Shown piece by piece: positions 43,068-51,729 of a stretch of 64,000 bases of DNA. A program made the translations under genes and the position numbers. Every line of letters begins with the position of its first letter. Within the stretch, counting starts at the first letter, position 1. The notes under the pieces were generated by a model that searched no databases, was not told the DNA's origin, and saw nothing but the letters and a program-made list of their open reading frames with translations. The stretch is from Martinezella miluonensis (GTDB taxonomy: Bacteria; Pseudomonadota; Alphaproteobacteria; Rhizobiales; Rhizobiaceae): assembly GCF_900094545.1 (NCBI RefSeq), contig NZ_FMAH01000012.1:62001-126000 (forward strand). The letters are read 5' to 3'.

Positions 43068-44318
43068 TCAGCCGCGCCCATGCGAGGCGCGGGAACGGCG
43101 GGCCAGCGAGTCGACGATGACGGCAATGGCAAGAACTGCGCCGGTGATCATGTAGCGAAGCGCCGACGACAAATCGAGCATGGTCAGACCGCTGGCGATC
43201 GATTGAATGACGATGATGCCGAGTAGAGCGGAATAGGCGCTGCCGCGACCGCCAAAGAGGCTGGTGCCGCCGATAACGGCCGCCGCGATCGCATTCAGAT
43301 TGACGTCGCCGGTGCCCGCCTGCTGGCTGGCCGAAGCCAGGCGCGCTGCCGCCAGCACGCCACCAAGGGCTGCGAACATGGCGCAGAGAACGAAGGCGCT
43401 GGTATAGATCCGCCGCACATTGATGCCGGCGCGGCGCGCTGCCTCGCGATTGCCGCCAACGGCGGACATCGACCGGCCCCATTGCGTACGTGTCAGCGCA
43501 TAATTCATGACGATCGCCAGCACTACGAACAGGGCAAACATCCAGGGAATGCCGCGGTCCTGATTGAGATAGAAGGCCACGAACTCCAAAGCGACCGTGA
43601 TGACGGCTGCCTTCGCCAACAGGCCAGCGACGGAAGGCGCCGACAGGTTCGCCTGTTTGCGCCGCCGCACAGTGCCTAAGCCGGTAACCAGCATGATCAC
43701 ACCCGGAATGAGCGCGAAGACATAGGCAAGCGGACGGGGAATGACCAGGAGCTGGCCGAAATTCACGATCGCCGAGCCATAGGGCAGATTGATGGAACCC
43801 GTCGCACCGAGCAAATAAAGCTGCATGCCGAGCACGGCGAGAAGACCCGCCAATGTCGCAACAAAGCTCGGCATGCCCAGCCGGTTGAACAATACGGCGT
43901 AGATGGCGCCGATCACGCCGCCGACGACGAGCGCCGCCAGGATCGCCAAGACGACCGGCCAGCCCTCATTCACCCAAAGCATGCCGACCGTGGCCGAGGC
44001 GAAGCCGCTGATCGAACCGACGGAAAGATCGATTTCGCCGACCATCAGTACGCAGACGATGCCGAGCGAGATGATGCCGACGGTTGAGGCGTCGAACAGC
44101 AGATTGGCGAGATTGTTGCTGGAGAGGAACGTCGGGTTGAGTGTGCCGAACACCGTCCAGATGATGACGAGGCCGACGACGACGGGCAGCGAGCCGAGAT
44201 CGCCGGAGCGCACCTTGTCGATGGAGGAGCGGATCGTTGCCACAAGCCCGGTGTCATGGTTGACCCGGACGTCGCTGCGATCGAGCAGCAGGGTCGATTG
44301 CTTGCTATCCTGGCTCAT
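43068..44318 (-). CDS. ABC importer permease (CUT2/XylH-like)
   Basis: A 416-residue inner-membrane permease with about ten helices. Family-like segments include [44 protein letters not shown] and the cytoplasmic coupling loop [17 protein letters not shown]. The start overlaps the ATPase stop by four bases. It probably works as a homodimer with the single-domain ATPase and the binding protein of the same operon. Confidence 0.92.
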   Translation of the reverse strand: MSQDSKQSTLLLDRSDVRVNHDTGLVATIRSSIDKVRSGDLGSLPVVVGLVIIWTVFGTLNPTFLSSNNLANLLFDASTVGIISLGIVCVLMVGEIDLSVGSISGFASATVGMLWVNEGWPVVLAILAALVVGGVIGAIYAVLFNRLGMPSFVATLAGLLAVLGMQLYLLGATGSINLPYGSAIVNFGQLLVIPRPLAYVFALIPGVIMLVTGLGTVRRRKQANLSAPSVAGLLAKAAVITVALEFVAFYLNQDRGIPWMFALFVVLAIVMNYALTRTQWGRSMSAVGGNREAARRAGINVRRIYTSAFVLCAMFAALGGVLAAARLASASQQAGTGDVNLNAIAAAVIGGTSLFGGRGSAYSALLGIIVIQSIASGLTMLDLSSALRYMITGAVLAIAVIVDSLARRSRASHGRG

Positions 44319-45136
44319 GGCTGGCCCCCTTCTTTCTGTTCCTGTTGGGCCTGGCGCCGCACGGCGCGTCGCGACACGGAGTTTTCCGTGGCACCGGTGA
44401 TGGCGCTGACAAGCTCTTGATTTGAAGTGTCGGGATAGAAAATCCCGTTGTTGCGGCCGAGGCGCAGAACGACGATGCGGTCGGCGACAGCGCGCACGTC
44501 CTCCATATTGTGGCTGATCATGATCACGCCGAGCCCCTTGTCGCGGACGCGCTCGATGAGGTTCAACACCTCGGCGGTCTGTGCCACGCCAAGCGCTGCG
44601 GTCGGCTCGTCAAGCATGATGAGCTTCGGCTCCAGCAGCAGCGAGCGGGCGATTGCCACCGTTTGCCGCTGGCCGCCCGAAAGCGATGCGATCGGGATGC
44701 GAACGCTCGGGATCCGCGCCGCCAGCTCATTGAGCAAAGTCCAGGCGCGAACCTCCATTGCTGTTTCATCGAGCTTCATCGGGCTCAGCTCCCGGCCGAG
44801 GAAGATGTTGGCGACGACATCGAGATTTTCGCAAAGCGCCAGATCCTGGAAGACCGTGGCAATGCCGAGATCGAGCGCTGTTGCGGGATCGCTAAGCGTG
44901 ACCGGTTTGCCGCGGAACGTGATCGTGCCCGCACTCGGCTGGTGGACGCCGGCCAGAACCTTGACGAGTGTCGATTTGCCCGCGCCGTTGTCGCCAACCA
45001 GCGCCACGACTTCGCCGGCATACACGTCGAGGTTGATGTCCGTCAGTGCCGAGACGGCGCCGAAGTGCTTGGAGACCCCTTTGAGGCTGAGCACAAGCTC
45101 GCCTGAGGGGGTTCTATGATCGGAAGCGTCACTCAT
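44315..45136 (-). CDS. ABC importer ATPase (single-domain, FrcA-like)
   Basis: A 273-residue ATPase with Walker A GDNGAGKST, Q-loop TVFQDLAL, signature LSGGQRQTVAIAR, Walker B LIMLDEPTAALG and the switch His in MISHNME. CUT2 importers usually have a tandem-domain ATPase of about 500 residues; this one has a single domain, as in the rhizobial fructose importer FrcBCA. It ends overlapping the permease and follows the binding-protein gene by 86 bases. Confidence 0.92.
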   Translation of the reverse strand: MSDASDHRTPSGELVLSLKGVSKHFGAVSALTDINLDVYAGEVVALVGDNGAGKSTLVKVLAGVHQPSAGTITFRGKPVTLSDPATALDLGIATVFQDLALCENLDVVANIFLGRELSPMKLDETAMEVRAWTLLNELAARIPSVRIPIASLSGGQRQTVAIARSLLLEPKLIMLDEPTAALGVAQTAEVLNLIERVRDKGLGVIMISHNMEDVRAVADRIVVLRLGRNNGIFYPDTSNQELVSAITGATENSVSRRAVRRQAQQEQKEGGQP

Positions 45137-45178
45137 GACTCGCCACCTTCTCGGGTTGAAATGCTATCGATTGCGTTC

Positions 45179-45206
45179 GTCTCCGGCCGCCGAAGCGACC
45201 GGAGAC
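45179..45206 (-). repeat. Stem-loop between binding-protein and ATPase genes
   Basis: An 8-bp stem GTCTCCGG / CCGGAGAC with a 12-base loop, 17 bases past the binding-protein stop. There is no T-run, so it probably protects the upstream mRNA and sets the higher level of binding protein. Confidence 0.6.
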
Positions 45207-45222
45207 TGGGAGGAAGCAGCTC

Positions 45223-46308
45223 TCAGCTGCCGATACCGAGCTTCTTGCAGCCATCGGTATAACGGTCGATGCAGAGCTGGTTCGGCGTCTGGATCGGCTT
45301 GCCGTTGACCGCCTTGTCGATGATCTTGGCCTTGAGGTTTTCGGACGTGACCAATGCCGGCGTGAAAAGCTTGGTCGGCGTATCGAAGAGCTTGGTGTCC
45401 GCCTTCGGTGCAGAGCCGGAGAGCAATTCGATCGCGACATTGGCGGCAGCGGCGGCCACGATCTCGCTCGGCTTGGAGATGGTATTATACTGGTCGCCGG
45501 AAATGATGAGCTGCAAGCCGGCGATGGTCGCGTCATTGCCGGTCACCGGCGGGACCGGATCGAAGCCGGCAGCCTTGAAGGCAGCGACGGCTGCGCCGCC
45601 CGTGCCATCATTGGCGGCAACGACGCCGAGGATCTTCTTGCCGAAGCGGGTGATCTGGCCGCTTGCCCATTGCTGCGCCTTCGGCGGTGCCCATTCCGGC
45701 GTATCGAATTCCGCCAAGACCGGATAGCCGCCTTCGGCAAGACCGGTATGGATACCCTTCTTGATCAGGCCGGCAGCGGCATCGGTCGGCGAACCGTTGA
45801 TCTCGAGCAGACCGCCATCGCCTGCTTTCACGCCCTTCGCCTTCAGGTGATCGACCAGCGACTTGGCGATCATCTTGCCGATCTCCTCATTGTTGAAGGA
45901 GACATAGTAATCGGCAGCAGCCGACGGGATCGGACGGTCGTAGGCGATAACGCGCACGCCTTGGCTCTGCGCCAGCTTCACCAGCGAAGCAGCCGCCGTC
46001 GAGTCCACCGGGTCGAGCACGATGGCCTTCGCACCCTGCGAGATTGCCGAATTAAACTGCTGCTGCTGACGCGAGGCATCGCCATTGGCGTTCTGATAGA
46101 TGACTTTGCAGCCGGCGCAGAGCTTCTTCATCTCCGCCTGGAAACCGGGGAAGTCGTGCTCTTCATAGCGTGTGGAGCTCTGGTCGGGCATCAGGAAGGC
46201 GACGGTCGCGTCCGTCACCTTGGCGGACTGGGCGAATGCGGACGAACCGGCGAGAAGGCCGGCCGCAAGCGCGGCTGCGCCGGCGATTTTGAGTGCGACA
46301 TGAGTCAT
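45223..46308 (-). CDS. Sugar/polyol ABC substrate-binding protein (CUT2)
   Basis: A 361-residue periplasmic binding protein of the ribose/xylose type. It starts with a signal peptide (ALKIAGAAALAAGLLAGSSAFAQ, cleavage near residue 26). The mature protein has the pattern VAFLMPDQSSTRYEEHDFPGF, ANGDASRQQQQFNSAI, AIVLDPVDSTAA and VIAYDRPI seen in XylF-like proteins. GGAGA precedes the ATG. First gene of the importer/kinase operon, 204 bases after the AraC gene. Confidence 0.92.
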   Translation of the reverse strand: MTHVALKIAGAAALAAGLLAGSSAFAQSAKVTDATVAFLMPDQSSTRYEEHDFPGFQAEMKKLCAGCKVIYQNANGDASRQQQQFNSAISQGAKAIVLDPVDSTAAASLVKLAQSQGVRVIAYDRPIPSAAADYYVSFNNEEIGKMIAKSLVDHLKAKGVKAGDGGLLEINGSPTDAAAGLIKKGIHTGLAEGGYPVLAEFDTPEWAPPKAQQWASGQITRFGKKILGVVAANDGTGGAAVAAFKAAGFDPVPPVTGNDATIAGLQLIISGDQYNTISKPSEIVAAAAANVAIELLSGSAPKADTKLFDTPTKLFTPALVTSENLKAKIIDKAVNGKPIQTPNQLCIDRYTDGCKKLGIGS

Positions 46309-46512
46309 TGGAAATTCTCCGTTCCAAATGGTAATGGTTTCCCTCGATCATCGCGGCTGTCCGCACGCGATGCTCTTGTTTGATGCGTCGCCAAGAACGG
46401 TCGTCAGACCGACGCGGCGGTAAGTTTCGGGCAAGCCTTCTCCTTCGAGCGGCAAAGATGCCGGCCCGTTCGCTTGCCCTGAATTATGGTTTCCTCCCTG
46501 TCCTCCCTTTTG

Positions 46513-47397
46513 TTAGGCGGCCTCCACCGCGCGTGCATGCTGTGCCAATAGGGATCTGAACCGGGAGGGCGCCATGCCCTTCTGATCCAGAAAACGCCGA
46601 TTGAAGTTTGAGATGTTGTTGAAGCCTGCCGCAAAACAGATGTCGGTAATCGTCATCTCAGCCTTGCTCATCAACAGATGGCAGGCGAAGTTAATGCGCA
46701 GCCGATTGACATATTGCACCAGCGCCATGCCCGTATGGCGGCGGAAACTGCGTGAAAAGGCGCTCGGGCTCTGGCCGGTCAACTCGGCAAGATCGCCTTC
46801 GCTGAAGGGCTCGGTCAGATACGTGTTGATGTAAGCCAGCGCTTGATTGACGCCTGCGGACATAAAGCCAGATGGATCGGGCTGATAACCGGCGCTGGCA
46901 AGCGTCCGTGTCCCCTGGGCACTGCTCATCGCACCGAGAACATTCATGAAAAGTTCGATGCGGCGAATACCTGTCGCCTCGACAAGTTCGCCCAGGATGG
47001 GACCAACGATGGCGGCAGTTTCGGGGGTGAAGAGCGCGCCACGGCGGCTCGTTTCCAGCATGGCGGCGCAGGCCGCTAGCTCGGGAAAGACCCGGCTCGC
47101 CTCTGCCAGGAAGGATTCGGAGAATTGCAGAACCCGGCAACGCAAGGGAAGCGTCACGCCGGCCGGAACATCGCTAACCCAGTTATGCGGCAGGTTGGGG
47201 CCTGTCAGAACCAGATTGCCCGGCTCGAATTCGCCAATGAAGTCGCCGATGAAATATTGCCCGGTGGTCGCAACGACGTGATGGATTTCATATTCGGGGT
47301 GAAAATGCCAGCGAACCGTGCGGTAGGGATAACCGTGTTCCCACGCCTTGAAGGATTCTCCGCTGCCGATCGCGACCACTTCCAAATCGGGATTCAT
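46513..47397 (-). CDS. AraC-family regulator of the polyol operon
   Basis: A 294-residue regulator. The N-terminal cupin has YRTVRWHFHPEYEIHHVV and HNWVSDVPAG, and the C-terminal double HTH has DLAELTGQSPSAFSRSFRRHTGM and ITDICFAAGFNNISNFNRRF. AGGAGG precedes ATG 47397. It lies upstream of and in the same direction as the importer, dehydrogenase and kinase genes, so it is probably their activator, with the transported polyol or sugar as inducer. Confidence 0.9.
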   Translation of the reverse strand: MNPDLEVVAIGSGESFKAWEHGYPYRTVRWHFHPEYEIHHVVATTGQYFIGDFIGEFEPGNLVLTGPNLPHNWVSDVPAGVTLPLRCRVLQFSESFLAEASRVFPELAACAAMLETSRRGALFTPETAAIVGPILGELVEATGIRRIELFMNVLGAMSSAQGTRTLASAGYQPDPSGFMSAGVNQALAYINTYLTEPFSEGDLAELTGQSPSAFSRSFRRHTGMALVQYVNRLRINFACHLLMSKAEMTITDICFAAGFNNISNFNRRFLDQKGMAPSRFRSLLAQHARAVEAA

Positions 47398-47852
47398 CAG
47401 CCAACCTCCTTTCGTCCGTCCGCACGCTACTAGGACTGCGGCGCCTCCTCCCAGAGGCCATAACGTCTTCTATGAGGTCAAATCTACGCCTTGCAGCAAC
47501 CTGCCGCTACTACGCCTTGTACGCTCAACCGATACTTTTTGACATGAGGGGCGGCATATTTGGTCGAATGTGCAGTGCGGGATGGGCACTGCGATGCCGA
47601 AGCATTGATATCCGGCGCAGAGCGCAGAGAGTTCTGCCTAAAGCTGACAAGGACCTGCAGCCGGCGTGCCGCTGGTCAGCCACCAATATCGGAAAGTTGC
47701 AGTTACACACAGTGGAGAAGAACGGCAGCCATAGTGGACTAGGCGGTCGAGGTCGGCCGATTCGCCTCTGAGTGTGGGACGCGCTTCAATTTCCGCTTTA
47801 ATCTGAGGCGTCAAGGGTGTGTTCGGCGGACGCTTACGGTTCGCTGGTTTCG
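47398..47852. other. Intergenic, nothing recognised
   Basis: About 455 bases upstream of the AraC gene. Several open frames of 60-100 codons overlap here on both strands, none protein-like. A single CCTCCTCCC at about 47443 has no proper stem around it. Confidence 0.4.
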
Positions 47853-47960
47853 TTATTTCTTCTTCCCTTGATCGTGATGCCACTTGATGGCGAAGAACAT
47901 GCCCGTGCCTAACACGAGAACCTTGAACAGAATGAAGACTATAGGGAACCAATCCAGCAT
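47853..47960 (-). CDS. 35-residue single-span membrane mini-protein
   Basis: The frame reads MLDWFPIVFILFKVLVLGTG, then MFFAIKWHHDQGKKK and TAA. It has one hydrophobic helix of about 22 residues and a strongly basic tail, so the positive-inside rule places the C-terminus in the cytoplasm. The composition (F, V, L, I in a continuous block ending in KKK) is very unlikely by chance in this GC-rich DNA. The ribosome site is weak. Family not recognised; it could be a small subunit of a larger membrane complex. Confidence 0.55.
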   Translation of the reverse strand: MLDWFPIVFILFKVLVLGTGMFFAIKWHHDQGKKK

Positions 47961-48162
47961 TTTGAATATTTCCAGGCTATTACTTGACACTATCTATCGT
48001 GAGGAGCACCACCTCAAAACTGCTGCTTCAGCAGCTTCATGTTTTGTTCAAACCATCGTCGAATCTAACTTCGATCATAAAATTCCCATCCACACGGCAT
48101 AAGTGGTGCTATCATCCATCTCGCCGCAGCCGTCATCAATTCAAGATGAATCCCCACAGACA

Positions 48163-48567
48163 TTAGTTTGCTGAGTGCAGCGTCTCGGTTTCCGGCAGGC
48201 GGGCGAGCTTGCCTTCCTCGGCCTTGTAGAAATATTGGCTCGCAACCAACCAACCTTTGAGCGGCCGCAACGGTGGAATGCAGGTCGCCAGCATGAACGG
48301 TCCCGTCACCAGGAAATGAACCCAGACCGGAACGGAGAAGGCCACTTCCAGCCAGACACCGAGAAGAACACTCGGAATACAGGCAAAGCAGATGACGAAA
48401 AATGCGGGTCCGTCGGCCGGATCGGCGAAGGAATAATCCAGCCCGCACGCCTCACATTGTTTGCGCAGGGTCAGAAATCCGTCGAACATGCGCCCCTGGC
48501 CGCAGCGCGGGCAACGGCAGCGAAGACCAGTCTGCAACGGGCTTAACGGAGGATAGTCGGTATCCAT
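48163..48567 (-). CDS. DUF983 family membrane protein
   Basis: A 134-residue protein of the DUF983 family. Two CxxC knuckles are present (CRCPRCGQGRMF and CEACGLDYSF), then FADPADGPAFFV and two transmembrane helices (FFVICFACIPSVLLGVWLEV and VHFLVTGPFMLATCI). Some family members are encoded with cytochrome oxidase genes. ATG 48567 is used; the frame is open to 48630. The cyd cluster begins 2.3 kb away, with the MocR gene in between. Function unknown. Confidence 0.88.
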   Translation of the reverse strand: MDTDYPPLSPLQTGLRCRCPRCGQGRMFDGFLTLRKQCEACGLDYSFADPADGPAFFVICFACIPSVLLGVWLEVAFSVPVWVHFLVTGPFMLATCIPPLRPLKGWLVASQYFYKAEEGKLARLPETETLHSAN

Positions 48568-48773
48568 GGCGATCTCGCTTTCAAATGAAGGCCATCGGCA
48601 TGATGCATTCAATGGCCATATTGTTTGCATTCAATATAGCTACATTGAAGGCAGTATGCGAGTCCATTCGTCAGAATGACGCAGCCGGAAGTAACGACAG
48701 GGCGGCAAAGGCCTATTCAAGTCGTTTCCAGTCATGATGCATTCAATCCAGGCGCCGCGACGAAGCGATCGAT

Positions 48774-50165
48774 CTAGAAAAAGGAAGCGGCCATTTCCGG
48801 AGGCCCTTCGAGTGCGTGGCCCATGAAGTCCAGCGCACCCTTCAGCCTATCGCGGCCAACGGGGCCGCCGAGGCAAACGCGGACGGCCTCCGGCGCTGGT
48901 CCTTCGACGGTAAAGGCATCGCTTGCCACCACGCCGAGGCCGGCGTTGCGCATGTGGCTGGTGAAGGTGGACCGCGTCCAGCCGTTGGTCAGTGGCAGCC
49001 AGATGTTGAAACTGATCGGATCGGCCCGATAGCTGCCGGAAGGCAATATGCTTGCCACCATCTCTTGACGCGCAGCGGCCTCCATTCGCACGAAGCGCAG
49101 GATGCCGTCTGCCGTGCCGTCCTCGATCCAGCGGGTTGCCAAGGCCATGTTAAGGGGCGATGCCATGACATTGCCGGTCCGCATGGCGCTGACAAAAGGC
49201 CACGCGTTCTTGGTATCGGGCACGACGACATAGGCAAGGCGAAGCCCCGCCCCGATGCATTTTGCCAGTCCGCCAATATGCCAGGTGATATCCGGCGCAA
49301 TCGCGGCAATCGGCGGCGGCCCCCGTAACGGAATGAAGCCATAGGCATCATCCTCCACGATAGGCACCTGATACCGCCGGGCAACGGCGACGATCTCCCG
49401 TCTGCGTCCCTCTGGAACAGTAAGGGTCAGCGGATTTTGCAGCGTCGGATTGAGGTAGAGTGCCTTCGGTCGCATTCTCTCGCAGGCTTCGCCAAAAGCG
49501 TCGGGCAGAACACCCTGCTCATCCATTGGCAGACCGGCAAGGTTGAGCCGGAGCTGGGCGGCGATCGAGCGTATTCCGGCATAGGTAATATTTTCCGACA
49601 ACACGACGTCGCCCGGCCTGGCAAGCAAGCCGACGATTGCGAGCAACGTAGGATGAGCCCCGGGCGTGATGAAAATGCGCTCCAGCGGCGGCGTCAAGCT
49701 GCGTCGACCAAGCCACACGGCAGCGGCTTCCTTGTCCATGCCCAAGCCTCCAAAATCCTGGTAGCGCAGCAACGACACGAGATTGGCAGCCACGGCCGAC
49801 ATGCCCTCGCGCATACGGGCGATGACGTCCGGATCCGTCACATCGGGCGGCAAGTTCATCGAGAAGTCGACTGCGGATGCTCGGCGCGGATCGGAAACGA
49901 AACCTCTCCGCTCCGCACCAGCGCCACCGATTACGAAAGTGCCGCGACCGACATGCGAGTCCACCAGTCCGCGCTTCTGCGCCTCGACATAGCCCCGCGC
50001 CACCGTGGTGAAATCGACGTTGAGGCGTTTGGCGAGCTCGCGCTGCGGCGGCAACCTATCGCCGGCAGCCAGGACGCCGCTGCGTAAATCCATCTCGATC
50101 AGGTCGGCGATGGCGATATAGCGAGGATTTGCGGAACGGCTGAGATCGGGGTGCCAGTTCTTCAT
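48774..50165 (-). CDS. MocR-type GntR/aminotransferase regulator
   Basis: A 463-residue protein of the MocR/PdxR subfamily. A GntR winged helix lies at the N-terminus (LAAGDRLPPQRELAKRLNVDFTTVARGYVEAQKRGLV; core LAKRLNVDFTTVARGY), joined to a fold-type I aminotransferase domain of about 350 residues (YLNPTLQNPLT, IVEDDAYGFI, and GGLAKCIGAGLRLAY with the PLP lysine). These proteins sense PLP or amino acids and do not need to catalyse transamination. ATG 50165 follows GGAG seven bases upstream. Targets unknown. Confidence 0.9.
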   Translation of the reverse strand: MKNWHPDLSRSANPRYIAIADLIEMDLRSGVLAAGDRLPPQRELAKRLNVDFTTVARGYVEAQKRGLVDSHVGRGTFVIGGAGAERRGFVSDPRRASAVDFSMNLPPDVTDPDVIARMREGMSAVAANLVSLLRYQDFGGLGMDKEAAAVWLGRRSLTPPLERIFITPGAHPTLLAIVGLLARPGDVVLSENITYAGIRSIAAQLRLNLAGLPMDEQGVLPDAFGEACERMRPKALYLNPTLQNPLTLTVPEGRRREIVAVARRYQVPIVEDDAYGFIPLRGPPPIAAIAPDITWHIGGLAKCIGAGLRLAYVVVPDTKNAWPFVSAMRTGNVMASPLNMALATRWIEDGTADGILRFVRMEAAARQEMVASILPSGSYRADPISFNIWLPLTNGWTRSTFTSHMRNAGLGVVASDAFTVEGPAPEAVRVCLGGPVGRDRLKGALDFMGHALEGPPEMAASFF

Positions 50166-50369
50166 TTCAATGCTCCGGAATCGGGATCTGACGGGAATGA
50201 ACCTATCCGACATTGATGGTATATTGTTGCACGCCACTCAAGTCATGTGAAAATGCCATCCGCAGCTTTGTTACAGCATGGACGCTCCCCCCGGGAGAGG
50301 CCAAAGAGGCAAGAATTGAATGCACTCAATCCGGAATAGATTGTGCTGATATGAATCCTTGAACAAGTG

Positions 50370-50395
50370 GACACGCCGGCGAAAATCGGCGTGTC
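50370..50395 (-). terminator. Stem-loop at the end of the cyd operon
   Basis: A 9-bp stem GACACGCCG / CGGCGTGTC with an 8-base loop, 30 bases past the cydX stop. On the minus strand it is followed by CACTTGTTC, so the T-run is weak. Confidence 0.45.
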
Positions 50396-50424
50396 GTATT
50401 CTCAAGCAAGGCTGGCAGCCGAGA

Positions 50425-50550
50425 TCATTTCCCCTGCTTGCGGGCAGCCTTCTCTTTGGCTTGATCGTCGACGAGCTCGTACCACATGGCATTGAGGACG
50501 GCGAAGGCTGCAGCCAGCGGGAAACCGAGGAGCCAAGCGAAGTACCACAT
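50425..50550 (-). CDS. cydX: Cytochrome bd oxidase small subunit CydX
   Basis: A 41-residue single-span protein MWYFAWLLGFPLAAAFAVLN, then AMWYELVDDQAKEKAARKQ, matching the CydX/YbgT family that stabilises the haem centres of cytochrome bd. The invariant MWYFAWxLG start and the short charged tail are present. AAGGAG precedes the ATG, and the gene starts 18 bases after the cydB stop. It is below the usual size for automatic gene calls. Confidence 0.95.
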   Translation of the reverse strand: MWYFAWLLGFPLAAAFAVLNAMWYELVDDQAKEKAARKQGK

Positions 50551-50568
50551 GCGAAATCTCCTTGAAGG

Positions 50569-51723
50569 TTAGTAGGCGTGGCCGCCCTTGTCGTTGACCA
50601 TCTCCGCATCGACCTTGCCCCACAGCACCCGATAGACCCAGGCGGTGTAGGCGATCACGAGCGGTAGGAAGATGATGGTGACGACAAGCATGATGAATAA
50701 TGTCATGTGACTGGACGACGCGTCCCACACCGTCAGGCTGGACCTCGGGTCCAATGACGAGGGCAGGATGAAGGGGAACATCGACAATCCCACCGTCGAG
50801 ATGATGCCGAAGATGGCGAGCTTGCTGAAGAGCAGCACGGTAACCTCGCGCCGGCCCAGCATCGCAAGCAGGGCCGTGGCCGCGCCGACAAAGCCGAAAA
50901 CCGGTGCAATCACCATCCAGGGATGCGCGCCGTAATTGGCGAGCCAGGCCCCGTGGCTGTGCTCGGCCGTCTTCAAGAGCGGATTGGAAGGTCCGGCCGC
51001 GTCGATGGCGCTGGAAATCCGATAGCCGTCGATCCCCATCCAAAGGAAGAGACCGCCCAGGGCAAAGAGCACGATCACCGCCAGGGCGGCAAGGCCGCCA
51101 TAGCGACGGGCACGCTCCGCAACGATCCCTTCGGCCTTGACCTGGAGCCAGGCCGCGCCGTGCATGACCAACATGGCAACCGACAGAAGACCGCAGAGCA
51201 ACGCATAGGGGTTCAGCAGCGCGAAGAAGGACCCTTCGTAGTAGATGCGCATGTCGTCGTCGAAGCGGAAAGGCACGCCCTGAAGCACATTGCCGACCGC
51301 CACGCCGAAGATCAGCGAAGGAACGAAGCCGCCGATGAACAGCGCCCAGTCCCAGCCAGCCTTCCATGCGGCACTATCGCGCTTCGAGCGATACTTGAAC
51401 GCCACCGGCCGCAAGATCAGTGCGAAAAGGATGGCAAACATCGCGAGATAGAAGCCGGAGAAGGAGACCGCATAGAGCGGCGGCCACGCGGCGAAGATGG
51501 CGCCGCCGCCGAGGATCAGCCAGACCTGATTGCCTTCCCAGGTCGGGCCGATCGAGTTGATGGCGATGCGGCGCTCCGTATCCGTCTTGGCGACAAAGGG
51601 AAGAAGCGTACCGACGCCCAGGTCGAAACCGTCGGTAACGGCAAAGCCGATTAGCAGCACGCCGAGCAGCAGCCACCAGATGATGCGCAAGGTCTCGTAG
51701 TCGATCAATTCATGCAGGATCAT
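50569..51723 (-). CDS. cydB: Cytochrome bd ubiquinol oxidase subunit II CydB
   Basis: A 384-residue inner-membrane subunit with about nine helices. Family-typical parts are LRIIWWLLLGVLLIGFAVTDGFDLGVG, NSIGPTWEGNQVWLILGGGAIFAAWPPLYA and the C-terminal SSHMTLFIMLV. It supports the haem b/d centres in CydA. It begins six bases after the cydA stop and is followed by cydX. Confidence 0.96.
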   Translation of the reverse strand: MILHELIDYETLRIIWWLLLGVLLIGFAVTDGFDLGVGTLLPFVAKTDTERRIAINSIGPTWEGNQVWLILGGGAIFAAWPPLYAVSFSGFYLAMFAILFALILRPVAFKYRSKRDSAAWKAGWDWALFIGGFVPSLIFGVAVGNVLQGVPFRFDDDMRIYYEGSFFALLNPYALLCGLLSVAMLVMHGAAWLQVKAEGIVAERARRYGGLAALAVIVLFALGGLFLWMGIDGYRISSAIDAAGPSNPLLKTAEHSHGAWLANYGAHPWMVIAPVFGFVGAATALLAMLGRREVTVLLFSKLAIFGIISTVGLSMFPFILPSSLDPRSSLTVWDASSSHMTLFIMLVVTIIFLPLVIAYTAWVYRVLWGKVDAEMVNDKGGHAY

Positions 51724-51729
51724 GGCAGG

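Noticed and set aside
47440-47455. A further CCTCCTCCC motif upstream of the AraC gene
   Set aside because: It lies on the plus strand without a proper stem around it, has no terminator T-run and no DUF1127 gene nearby, so it is not counted as a cuckoo hairpin.
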